A stretch of 8,377 bases of DNA, from NCBI GenBank assembly GCA_000438115.1, contig FR903631.1:1-8377 (forward strand). The letters run 5' to 3'. Shown here one piece after another: positions 1 through 5,824 of this stretch. The translations under genes were made by a program, and so were the position numbers. Below the pieces are notes generated by a model. The model did no database searches. It saw nothing but the letters and a program-made list of their open reading frames with translations, and had not been told where the DNA came from. This DNA comes from Prevotella sp. CAG:617. GTDB taxonomy: Bacteria; Bacteroidota; Bacteroidia; Bacteroidales; Bacteroidaceae. Position 1 is the first letter of the stretch. Each line of letters opens with the position of its first letter.

Positions 1-19
1 ATTTAAGGTTAATTAGGTT

Positions 20-44
20 GGGATACGGAGGTATCCCTTTTTTT
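20..44 (+). terminator. Rho-independent terminator of a plus-strand gene off the left edge
   Basis: A perfect 7-bp stem, GGGATAC and GTATCCC, encloses the tetraloop GGAG and is followed at once by seven T residues on the plus strand. On the minus strand the stem is followed by CAACC, with no U-tract, so it works mainly for plus-strand transcription. No coding sequence precedes it inside the window, so it most likely ends a gene lying just to the left, convergent with the minus-strand genes here. Confidence 0.85.
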
Positions 45-51
45 ATGTCCG

Positions 52-59
52 TACCTTTG
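52..59 (+). promoter_or_regulatory. Isolated TACCTTTG box (possible -7 element)
   Basis: TACCTTTG matches the Bacteroidota -7 consensus TAnnTTTG on the plus strand. No TTTG lies 19 to 21 bases upstream, where the plus-strand terminator sits instead, and no plus-strand gene follows. It may be chance, or it may start a short non-coding transcript running toward the hairpin at 111-152. Confidence 0.2.
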
Positions 60-110
60 TGACCTGGCGTAGGGCATGGGCAGATGTTTTTCGGACGGAG
101 GAAAACGCTC

Positions 111-152
111 AGCCGCCGCGGCATTCGGATGTGATTCCGAGCCGCGGCGGCT
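111..152 (-). terminator. Long GC-rich hairpin, possible operon terminator
   Basis: Perfect 12-bp arms (AGCCGCCGCGGC at 111-122 and its complement at 141-152) enclose an 18-base segment that can form a further 4-bp CGGA/TCCG stem. On the minus strand it is followed by GAGCGTTTTCC, a weak and slightly distant U-run. On the plus strand no U-run follows. It is the stable structure nearest to where the receptor/lipoprotein transcript would end, so a terminator or 3'-end stabiliser is the likeliest role. Confidence 0.5.
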
Positions 153-167
153 GATGGGTTATTAAGG

Positions 168-207
168 TAAGGTTCACAAGGCAGGCGGGTCCGCCTGCGT
201 AAGGTTC
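168..207. repeat. Perfect inverted repeat flanked by TAAGGTTC direct repeats
   Basis: GCAGGCGG (181-188) and CCGCCTGC (191-198) form perfect 8-bp arms around a 2-base spacer, about 20 bases past the stop codon of the lipoprotein gene. The octamer TAAGGTTC occurs on both sides, at 168-175 and 200-207. Neither strand carries a U-tract after the stem. It may help RNA 3'-end formation together with the hairpin at 111-152; the direct repeats have no known role. Confidence 0.45.
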
Positions 208-218
208 GGTTTCTTTTT

Positions 219-1742
219 TTAATAAACCGTGTTCTGCGGGTCAAAGTTGGTCCATCCGCTCATCCAATTGTCCGTGTTTCCGCCAAAGGCGCCGATGTAG
301 CTTACCTTGTTGAGGAAGAGACTGGTGATGCCGTTGAACGAAGCGCCGGAAAGCAGCGGACTGTTGGCAGCAGGGCAGTAGTTTTGTCCTACGTTGGCGG
401 GGTCGCTCAGGGCGAGCTGGTTCTCGGTCATTACCTGGTTGCCCGTTTGAGCCATGAAGAACTCGTGTGAGTAGCTTACGCGGCTGGGGTCATACTGACC
501 TGTGGTTTTGTCGTAATACTGGTCTTCGTATTTCTTGTTGTTGTCGGAACCCAGGGCAGTCATGCCGGCAAAGATGAGGTTCTGGAGTTTGAGCATGCCG
601 TTTTTGGCGCTTTCTACGGTGTTGCCCTTGTCGCCGTCAATAATCAGACCGATGGGGAAACCTACGGCAACGGAGTTGATGCAGTTCAGTCGGCTGCTGC
701 GGCGTATTTGCATGGCAGCCTGGAAGAGGCCGAGCTTGGAGTTGTTGTTGGGGTAGAGGCCGCCGGCGTTGATGTAGCTGGAGTTGTTCTGGAAGCCTTC
801 GCTAATGTTTTTTTCCGTGGCCGGACCCACAAAGGTCATGTTGCTGAACAGGGCGGTGGTGTAGGGAGCTACGGCGGCACCGTCGGCGCAGTTGTCGCTC
901 TCGAAGCCGTTGCTCTGCGACTGGTCGGCAATGTGCGGGTCGCGTACGCTCAAACCGAACTGAACCGTACCGCTGAAGCCGTTGTCGGTATCAAAGTCGT
1001 CGTCCCAGCCCTTGTAGGCAATAAGATACTTGGCGTTAACCGTTCCGCCGAACCATTCGTAGGAGTCGTCGTTGGAGTAGGATACCTGGATGTGGTCAAT
1101 GGCAGTGGCGTTGCCTACTGAGCCGATGGTGAAGCCGTTGATTTCCTGGTCTTCCTGGAACGGAGCGCCGGCAAACTCGATGCGGATGTAACGGTAGATA
1201 CCGCTGTTGTCAGCGTCGTTGTTGCCGCCGTGCTTGGTGCGCGGGCCGCCCTCAATCTGCATCTCCGTCTGGTTGTTCTTGGCGTTTCCGCATACGATCA
1301 GTCCGCCCCAGTCACCCGGCTTGCGGCTTCCGGCCGGCTGTGCCGAGGTCATGACGATAGGAGCCGAAGCCGTACCCTCCATGATGGCTTTTCCGCCCGG
1401 TTCCACGATGAGGGCAGCCTTGCTGGCCTTGTCGCCTTTGATAATGGTGCCCGGTTCGATGGTCAGTTCGGCATCCTTGGCCACGTAAACCCAACCTTTC
1501 AGGGTGTAGGTGCCTTTTTTGATGGTCTGCTTGCCGGTAAATACGAAATTCTGGTCGCCGTTACCGATTTGCGTGCCTTCGTTGAAGAGGATGCCGGCAC
1601 TTTGTGCTACGCCGTCGACGATGGTTACGTCAGGGTCGGTTGATGAACTGCCGCCGTTGGAATCTTCTGAGCAGGCTGTGAAGCTGAATACTGCGGCTAC
1701 CGTCATTCCCAGAGTAGCCATTGAAAACAAATTTTTCTTCAT
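219..1742 (-). CDS. Predicted surface lipoprotein, beta-helix-like, partner of the TonB receptor
   Basis: This 507-residue protein begins with a lipoprotein signal peptide: charged MKKN, a hydrophobic core to about residue 20, and lipobox FTAC with Cys24. The following S-E-D resembles the Bacteroidota lipoprotein export signal, suggesting display on the cell surface. After a Gly/Ser-rich linker (about 28-36), residues 70-155 show short repeating beta strands typical of right-handed beta-helix proteins (LKGWVYV, LTIEPGTIIKG, LIVEPGGKAIMEG). Residues 222-286 hold acidic, aromatic loops (YSNDDSYEWFGG, WDDDFDTDNG, SNGFESDN) that could bind metal, perhaps calcium. The C-terminus has an aromatic stretch around GWTNFDPQN. 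It lies 37 bases after the TonB receptor gene, so the two are probably co-transcribed. Similar proteins occur beside TonB receptors in other Bacteroidota and are sometimes mislabelled multidrug transporters; nothing here supports transport by itself, since no membrane-spanning helices follow the signal peptide. The ligand is unknown. Confidence 0.85.
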   Translation of the reverse strand: MKKNLFSMATLGMTVAAVFSFTACSEDSNGGSSSTDPDVTIVDGVAQSAGILFNEGTQIGNGDQNFVFTGKQTIKKGTYTLKGWVYVAKDAELTIEPGTIIKGDKASKAALIVEPGGKAIMEGTASAPIVMTSAQPAGSRKPGDWGGLIVCGNAKNNQTEMQIEGGPRTKHGGNNDADNSGIYRYIRIEFAGAPFQEDQEINGFTIGSVGNATAIDHIQVSYSNDDSYEWFGGTVNAKYLIAYKGWDDDFDTDNGFSGTVQFGLSVRDPHIADQSQSNGFESDNCADGAAVAPYTTALFSNMTFVGPATEKNISEGFQNNSSYINAGGLYPNNNSKLGLFQAAMQIRRSSRLNCINSVAVGFPIGLIIDGDKGNTVESAKNGMLKLQNLIFAGMTALGSDNNKKYEDQYYDKTTGQYDPSRVSYSHEFFMAQTGNQVMTENQLALSDPANVGQNYCPAANSPLLSGASFNGITSLFLNKVSYIGAFGGNTDNWMSGWTNFDPQNTVY

Positions 1743-1779
1743 CTTGTATAAATTAGAATAGGTTGATTTTTTGAGGTAG

Positions 1780-4353
1780 TTAGAAGTTGTAAGTGGCCGA
1801 CAGGCTGAAGTTACGTCCCGGCTTGTAGCGTTTGGTTACTTCGTCAATTTCCTGAGTGCCGTTGGCATTGCTGATGGTTTCGATTTGCTGGAACCTTACG
1901 TATTGGGCCAGCACGTCGCGTATGGCGGCGCTGATTTGCCATTTGCCAATCTTCTTGCTGGCTGTCAGGTCGATGGCGTCGCGCGGCATTTCGTAGGAGT
2001 CCGGAATGTTTTTGGTGTCTTCGCTTCCGGTGGTGCCCAGGCTGCGTCCTACGCCGACGATGCGTTTGCCGATGCGGTTGTAGAGAATGGCGGCCGACCA
2101 CCCGTTGCGGCGTCCCTGGTAGAAGATGCCGGCGTTGATGAGGTAGGGCGACTGGCCCTGCATGGCGCGGTTGCGCTCCTTGCTGCCTTTCTCAAACATC
2201 ACGTGGCTGTAAATGTAGGAGGCGTTGAGGCTCAGGCTGAAGTCGGGCAGACCCATGAAGCCCAGGCTCTTGCGCAGGTCGAGCTCGATGCCGGCGTTAT
2301 GGGCCGCCTTGGCGTTTTTGTTGGAGTAAATCAGGTTGGTTCCGCCGGCTACGGTGTAGGTCCATTCAATGGGGTTCTTGAAATGTTTGTAGAACACGGC
2401 TACCGAAAGCATTTCGCCGGCTGAGGGATACCATTCGTAGCGCAGGTCGAGGTTGGCTATGTAGGCTGGTTTCAGGTCGGCGTTACCCTGCACGTTGCTG
2501 GCCAGGTCGAAGTCGTAGAATACTACGGGCGAGAGTTCCCTGAACTCTGGCCGGTTGACCGTACGTCCGGCCGAGAGGCGCACCTGCTGCTTGTCGGTAA
2601 GGTGATAGTTGAGGTTGAGCGAGGGGAACAGGTCGTGATAGGTATAGAAGGTGCTGATGGGGCTGGGCTCCGTCTGTCGCGTGTTGGTGATGAGCTCCGT
2701 GCGGCTGAATTCGTAGCGCAGTCCGCCGTACACGTCAAGTGCGCCTACCGGAACCGACATGGCTACATATCCGGCCGCCTGTGTGCCGTGGGCCTTGTAG
2801 TTGTTCGTGTAGTTGACTTCTTCTTTCATGTAGAGTTTGTCTGCTCCGTAGTTGTCCGGCTGCATGATGTCCGTAATCTGGTCGGTAAACTGGAAACCGC
2901 CGGGCAGGGTTGTCAGGTAGGGGTCCCAGGTATAGTAGAAGTCGCGTGTGCGGTAGTCACGTGTGCGGTATTCGGCGTAGGCACCTGCTTTGAGTGTGGG
3001 GTTGGTGTGCCACCAGTCATAGCGCCGTTTCCAGTTGGCGGCGGCCGAGGCTATGTGTTCGTCCAGACGGGTAAACTCGCGGTCGGCGCTGTAAAGACCC
3101 ATGGTCTGGTCCGTACGGTCGTTGAACTCAACGAGCCGGCGGTCGGGCAGCATACGGTTGGCGTAAGCGTATCCCACGTTCCAGTCAATCTGATTGACGT
3201 CGGCTACAAGATGTTTGCCAGAGAATTGCGTGTTGTATGTCGTGCGTGAGGAAAAGTAATATTCCTGCGTAATCTGCCGGTCGTTCTGGGCGTTGTAGCC
3301 CTGTCGTGCGGTGTAGCGGTTTTTGCCCAGCTGGTTAACCAGGTTTTTCCATTCGTATTTCGTACCGTTGTCCATGGCCAGCGTCAGGTTGAGCAGTCCG
3401 CCCAGTCTTGACTCCTGCGTGTATTGGTTGTCGGTGCTCTTGCGCAGATAAACGGGCTTGTTGTTCGTCGCGTCGTAGGCACCAAACAGCGAGTTCTCCA
3501 TGTTCAGGGCCGTGCGGTAGCTGTTGTTGTAGTTCAGTGTGGCCAGCAGGCCGAGGCGCTTGTCGTCCAGTCTTTTCTGGAAGCTGTATACGCCGCCCAG
3601 CTTGATGTCGGGCAGCGGGTTGTGGCTTCGTATGCGCCAGTCGTTTGACAGGCCCGTCTGCAGCGGGTCGATGTTGTCCGTGCCGGCATAGGTGGGCAGT
3701 GTGGCGTTGAATCCGCCGTTGAGCGGGCGCATCGAGCGGTCGAAGCCCAGAAAGTCGGTACAGCTTCCGGCCGCGTAGCTGAACGGGCGGAACTGCGAAC
3801 GGTCGTTCACACCCGTGCCCACCGTAATCTGCCAGCCGTTGCGGTCGGGCAGGTCTTTGGTGTTAATCATGATAAAGCCGCCCGTATAGTCAGCCGGATA
3901 TTCGGCTGCCGGCGACTTGACGATGGCCAGGTTGTCGATTTGTGAACTGGGGATGATGTCGAATGAAAAAGCGCGTGAGTCGGGCTCTGAGCTGGGCACG
4001 GCCGCACCGTTTATCCATACATTGTTATATCGTTGCGAAAGGCCGCGTACCATGACAAATTTGCCGTCAACGAGCGAAATGCCCGGAATGCGGCGGATTA
4101 CTTCCGAGGCGTCCTTGTCCTGCGTGCGGCTGATGAGCTGTGCCGATACGGTGTTTTGCACCACCAGGGCCCGCCGTTCAGCCGTGATGGCCGCCGTTTC
4201 GGTATTTTTCTTGCGGCGTGCCACCACCGATACGCTGCCCAGCTGCTGTTCCTGGATGGTCTGTGTGGTGTCGGCAGGAGTCTGTCCTTCTGCCGTGAGG
4301 GTAGCGGCCAATAGCAGAGCCGCTGATCCGATAGCTTTTCTGTGTCTGATCAT
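1780..4353 (-). CDS. TonB-dependent outer-membrane receptor
   Basis: An 857-residue outer-membrane receptor expected to import a ligand with energy from TonB-ExbB-ExbD. A signal peptide covers about residues 1-23 (basic start, then AALLLAATLTAEG). A possible TonB box lies near 40-46 (SVSVVAR). The plug domain runs from about 65 to 166, with characteristic DASEVIRRIPGISL, MVRGLSQRYNNVWINGA, and the closing YPADYTGGFIMINTKD. The rest is a beta-barrel with alternating aromatic strands, ending ATYNF with a terminal Phe as expected for outer-membrane barrels. The carboxypeptidase-regulatory-like N-terminal domain seen in many SusC-type receptors is absent: only about 40 residues separate signal peptide and plug. 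The gene leads an operon with the lipoprotein 37 bases downstream, so the pair probably acts together at the surface. Substrate cannot be told from sequence. No convincing promoter was found upstream. Confidence 0.93.
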   Translation of the reverse strand: MIRHRKAIGSAALLLAATLTAEGQTPADTTQTIQEQQLGSVSVVARRKKNTETAAITAERRALVVQNTVSAQLISRTQDKDASEVIRRIPGISLVDGKFVMVRGLSQRYNNVWINGAAVPSSEPDSRAFSFDIIPSSQIDNLAIVKSPAAEYPADYTGGFIMINTKDLPDRNGWQITVGTGVNDRSQFRPFSYAAGSCTDFLGFDRSMRPLNGGFNATLPTYAGTDNIDPLQTGLSNDWRIRSHNPLPDIKLGGVYSFQKRLDDKRLGLLATLNYNNSYRTALNMENSLFGAYDATNNKPVYLRKSTDNQYTQESRLGGLLNLTLAMDNGTKYEWKNLVNQLGKNRYTARQGYNAQNDRQITQEYYFSSRTTYNTQFSGKHLVADVNQIDWNVGYAYANRMLPDRRLVEFNDRTDQTMGLYSADREFTRLDEHIASAAANWKRRYDWWHTNPTLKAGAYAEYRTRDYRTRDFYYTWDPYLTTLPGGFQFTDQITDIMQPDNYGADKLYMKEEVNYTNNYKAHGTQAAGYVAMSVPVGALDVYGGLRYEFSRTELITNTRQTEPSPISTFYTYHDLFPSLNLNYHLTDKQQVRLSAGRTVNRPEFRELSPVVFYDFDLASNVQGNADLKPAYIANLDLRYEWYPSAGEMLSVAVFYKHFKNPIEWTYTVAGGTNLIYSNKNAKAAHNAGIELDLRKSLGFMGLPDFSLSLNASYIYSHVMFEKGSKERNRAMQGQSPYLINAGIFYQGRRNGWSAAILYNRIGKRIVGVGRSLGTTGSEDTKNIPDSYEMPRDAIDLTASKKIGKWQISAAIRDVLAQYVRFQQIETISNANGTQEIDEVTKRYKPGRNFSLSATYNF

Positions 4354-4632
4354 ACGAACTTTGTTTACGCTGCAAAGTTCGGCAGATGATGTTGCAAAAG
4401 GTAGTCAATCGTGTGTTGCGCAGGTTTTGTTTGTGTTTCAAAACCGTTTCATGTCCGCCCCGGCCGGCCCGAGGCGTTACGCCGGCGGGAGAGGAAGAAA
4501 AAAGGCCGGAGATAAGAAAAAACAGGTGCCGGATAAAACAAGCAAAGTGCCGGTTGTTTTTTCTTTCCTCCCGGCAGTTTTTCCGGCACTCGCTTTCGGA
4601 GCGGCCGGAGGTCGGCACCGCTGAAAAAGAAT
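4354..4632. other. Non-coding stretch between tRNA-fMet terminator and TonB receptor gene
   Basis: No credible gene was seen: open frames here are extensions or shadows of neighbours. The stretch is a patchwork of GCCGG/CCGGC motifs and purine-rich A-runs. Near-matches to the -7 box occur on the minus strand (GAACTTTG at 4373-4380, TACCTTTT at 4396-4403), but neither has a -33 TTTG at proper spacing, so the receptor promoter stays unassigned. Nested inverted repeats occupy 4525-4619 and are listed separately. Confidence 0.6.
4525..4619 (-). repeat. Nested inverted repeats followed by a U-run (possible structured leader or second terminator)
   Basis: On the minus strand, outer arms GGTGCCG (4619-4613) and CGGCACC (4531-4525) enclose inner arms AGTGCCGG (4590-4583) and CCGGCACT (4553-4546). 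A small CGCT/AGCG hairpin (4591-4603) sits between the first outer and first inner arms. The outer closing arm is followed by TGTTTTTTC, a good U-run, and the inner one by TTGCTTGTTTT. A further CTGCCGG at 4577-4571 could pair with the same CCGGCA, giving an alternative fold. The position before the receptor gene fits a backup terminator for the tRNA or an attenuator-like leader. No known RNA family was recognised. Confidence 0.4.
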
Positions 4633-4662
4633 AAGGCCGCTTCAGATGTCTGAAACGGCCTT
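4621..4662 (-). terminator. Rho-independent terminator of tRNA-fMet
   Basis: The 30-base inverted repeat at 4633-4662 (arms AAGGCCG-TTTCAGA and TCTGAAG-CGGCCTT on the minus strand) pairs over 14 positions including one T-G wobble. The same position is a C/A mismatch on the plus strand. It is followed on the minus strand by ATTCTTTTTC. It begins 11 bases after the mature tRNA 3' end, so it closes the tRNA transcript. Confidence 0.85.
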
Positions 4663-4673
4663 GCTTGTCATTG

Positions 4674-4746
4674 TTGCGGAGGCTCGACTCGAACGAACGA
4701 CCTCCAGGTTATGAGCCTGGCGAGCTACCAACTGCTCCACTCCGCG
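4674..4746 (-). tRNA. Initiator tRNA-fMet (CAT)
   Basis: A 73-base cloverleaf with anticodon CAT in loop CTCATAA. The acceptor arms CGCGGAG and CTCCGCA pair at all positions except C1-A72. The D arm is GAGC/GCTC and the T arm GTTCG-TTCGAGT-CGAGC. The unpaired C1-A72 and the A11-T24 pair are hallmarks of bacterial initiator tRNA, distinguishing it from elongator Met or Ile-lysidine tRNAs with the same anticodon. The anticodon stem is CCAGG/CCTGG, so the usual run of three G-C pairs at 29-31/39-41 is reduced to A-U, G-C, G-C. The 3' CCA is not encoded (ACAA follows), so it must be added by nucleotidyltransferase. It has its own promoter and terminator. Confidence 0.95.
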
Positions 4747-4765
4747 ATGTTCTTGATTTCGACTG

Positions 4766-4797
4766 CAAAATTATGGAAAAATATTTGAATGAACAAG
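4766..4797 (-). promoter_or_regulatory. Promoter of tRNA-fMet
   Basis: On the minus strand TAATTTTG (4773-4766) matches the Bacteroidota -7 element TAnnTTTG exactly. Twenty bases upstream lies CTTG (4797-4794), one base off the -33 element TTTG. Transcription would begin near 4760, about a dozen bases before the mature tRNA 5' end, so a short leader would be removed by RNase P. Confidence 0.65.
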
Positions 4798-4837
4798 CCT
4801 TTGCACATTTTTTTTATAAAATGTCGGCCATTTTTCC

Positions 4838-5824
4838 TTATTTATTGTGTGCGCCGCAGTGCGGACAGGTGCCCAGATGCGCCATTTCGCGCCCGCAGCG
4901 TCCGCAGCGGTAGGGATAGTTGTAGCGGCTGAAGTAACGGCGCAGGGCAAACCACACGTAGGCCACAAAGAGCGGATAGCCGATGTAAAGCCCCACCGTA
5001 AGCGTGAAGCCCAGATACAGCACGCTGCATACGGCCAGCAGTGTGGAGAGGTAGGTGAACGCTTCGTTGAAGGGCAGGCGCCGCCGCACATCGTCCACTA
5101 CGGCCAGAGCCGTAATGACGTTGAGCCATACGGCCATGATGAACAGCGACAGGATGAGCGGCAGCCCGAAGGGGTTGAGCGTGGGGTGGAAATAGAATTC
5201 AACCCATGTTTGCGGAACAAACGTCTGCATGCTCCCGTAGAGCACGGCCGCCCCCGATATGCTCAGGCACTGCAGCGTGGGGTAGAAGCTGTGGATATCG
5301 TTGAAATGAACAATGCGCACCTTGCGCCGGCAGATGATGCGAATCAGAATCATCATCAGCGCCAGGCCGAGTATGGACACGCAGACCAGCAGGCGCGTAT
5401 CGCTGAAATAGTGGATGAAGGAGGATATCGGGTCGTTCGGGATGGCGCTTTCCAGCAGCATCTGTTCGTTAATCCAGCCCTGTGTGGTCTGGTCGCGGGC
5501 CACCTTGATCCAGATGGAGTCGGCCTGGTTCGACGGAATCTTGATGATGTCGGCCACCACAATCTTGTCGCGCCGATAAAGCGTACAGCTGTCGTTCAGC
5601 CCGAACTCGCTGATGGTGCCCGGCTGGTTTTCGGCCAGCACCAGTGAGTCAGCCGTCACCTTGAAGTTGAAGTTGTGGGCATAATGGTGCGAGGCCGAAA
5701 ATGAAGCTGAGTCCACGCGGCCCTCAGGGTCGTTCCAGCCGTCGGTACTTGCCGGGTGCGAATAGTAGCAGCCTGTCAGGCAGCCCACAAAGGCCAGCAG
5801 CAGTAAAATCCTAACGAGGCGCAT
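4838..5824 (-). CDS. Lipoprotein-like membrane protein with SH3-like region and C-terminal zinc ribbon
   Basis: A 328-residue protein of unassigned function. Residues 1-19 look like a lipoprotein signal peptide with lipobox LTGC (Cys19). Residues about 52-125 resemble a bacterial SH3-like fold (DSCTLYRRDKIVVADI, then SIWIKVARDQTTQGWINE). Predicted membrane segments lie near 145-165, 183-203, 221-243, 257-274 and 276-296. The C-terminus carries a zinc ribbon, C307-x2-C310-x9-C320-x2-C323. With a periplasmic N-terminus, five spans would put the zinc ribbon in the cytoplasm. Its ATG lies inside the end of the U32 gene (14-base overlap), so the two are probably translationally coupled. I have the impression that similar zinc-ribbon membrane proteins are common in Bacteroidales. 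If the first hydrophobic segment is not cleaved it would be a sixth span and the topology would change. Confidence 0.82.
   Translation of the reverse strand: MRLVRILLLLAFVGCLTGCYYSHPASTDGWNDPEGRVDSASFSASHHYAHNFNFKVTADSLVLAENQPGTISEFGLNDSCTLYRRDKIVVADIIKIPSNQADSIWIKVARDQTTQGWINEQMLLESAIPNDPISSFIHYFSDTRLLVCVSILGLALMMILIRIICRRKVRIVHFNDIHSFYPTLQCLSISGAAVLYGSMQTFVPQTWVEFYFHPTLNPFGLPLILSLFIMAVWLNVITALAVVDDVRRRLPFNEAFTYLSTLLAVCSVLYLGFTLTVGLYIGYPLFVAYVWFALRRYFSRYNYPYRCGRCGREMAHLGTCPHCGAHNK

Noticed and set aside
219..1742. Reading the 507-residue lipoprotein as a multidrug transporter
   Set aside because: The protein has no membrane-spanning helices after its signal peptide and looks like a secreted beta-helix, so that label is not supported.
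2602..3249. 215-codon open frame on the plus strand
   Set aside because: It is antisense to the receptor barrel region, Val/Gly-rich and without recognisable features.
4373..4403. Near -7 boxes (GAACTTTG, TACCTTTT) upstream of the TonB receptor
   Set aside because: Each differs from TAnnTTTG by one key base and none has a TTTG 19 to 21 bases upstream, so no promoter is claimed.
4178..4618. 146-codon open frame on the minus strand upstream of the receptor
   Set aside because: It overlaps the receptor start in another frame and runs through the nested inverted repeats; the translation has no recognisable domain.
4504..4620. CRISPR-like array from repeated GCCGG motifs
   Set aside because: The repeats are only 5 to 8 bases, change orientation and lack uniform repeat and spacer lengths.
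4674..4746. Elongator tRNA-Met or tRNA-Ile(CAT)
   Set aside because: The C1-A72 mismatch and A11-T24 pair are initiator features not expected in the other two.
4847..5647. 266-codon open frame on the plus strand
   Set aside because: It lies antisense to the zinc-ribbon membrane protein, has a composition rich in His, Gln, Val and Arg with no domain character, and is explained by the high GC content.
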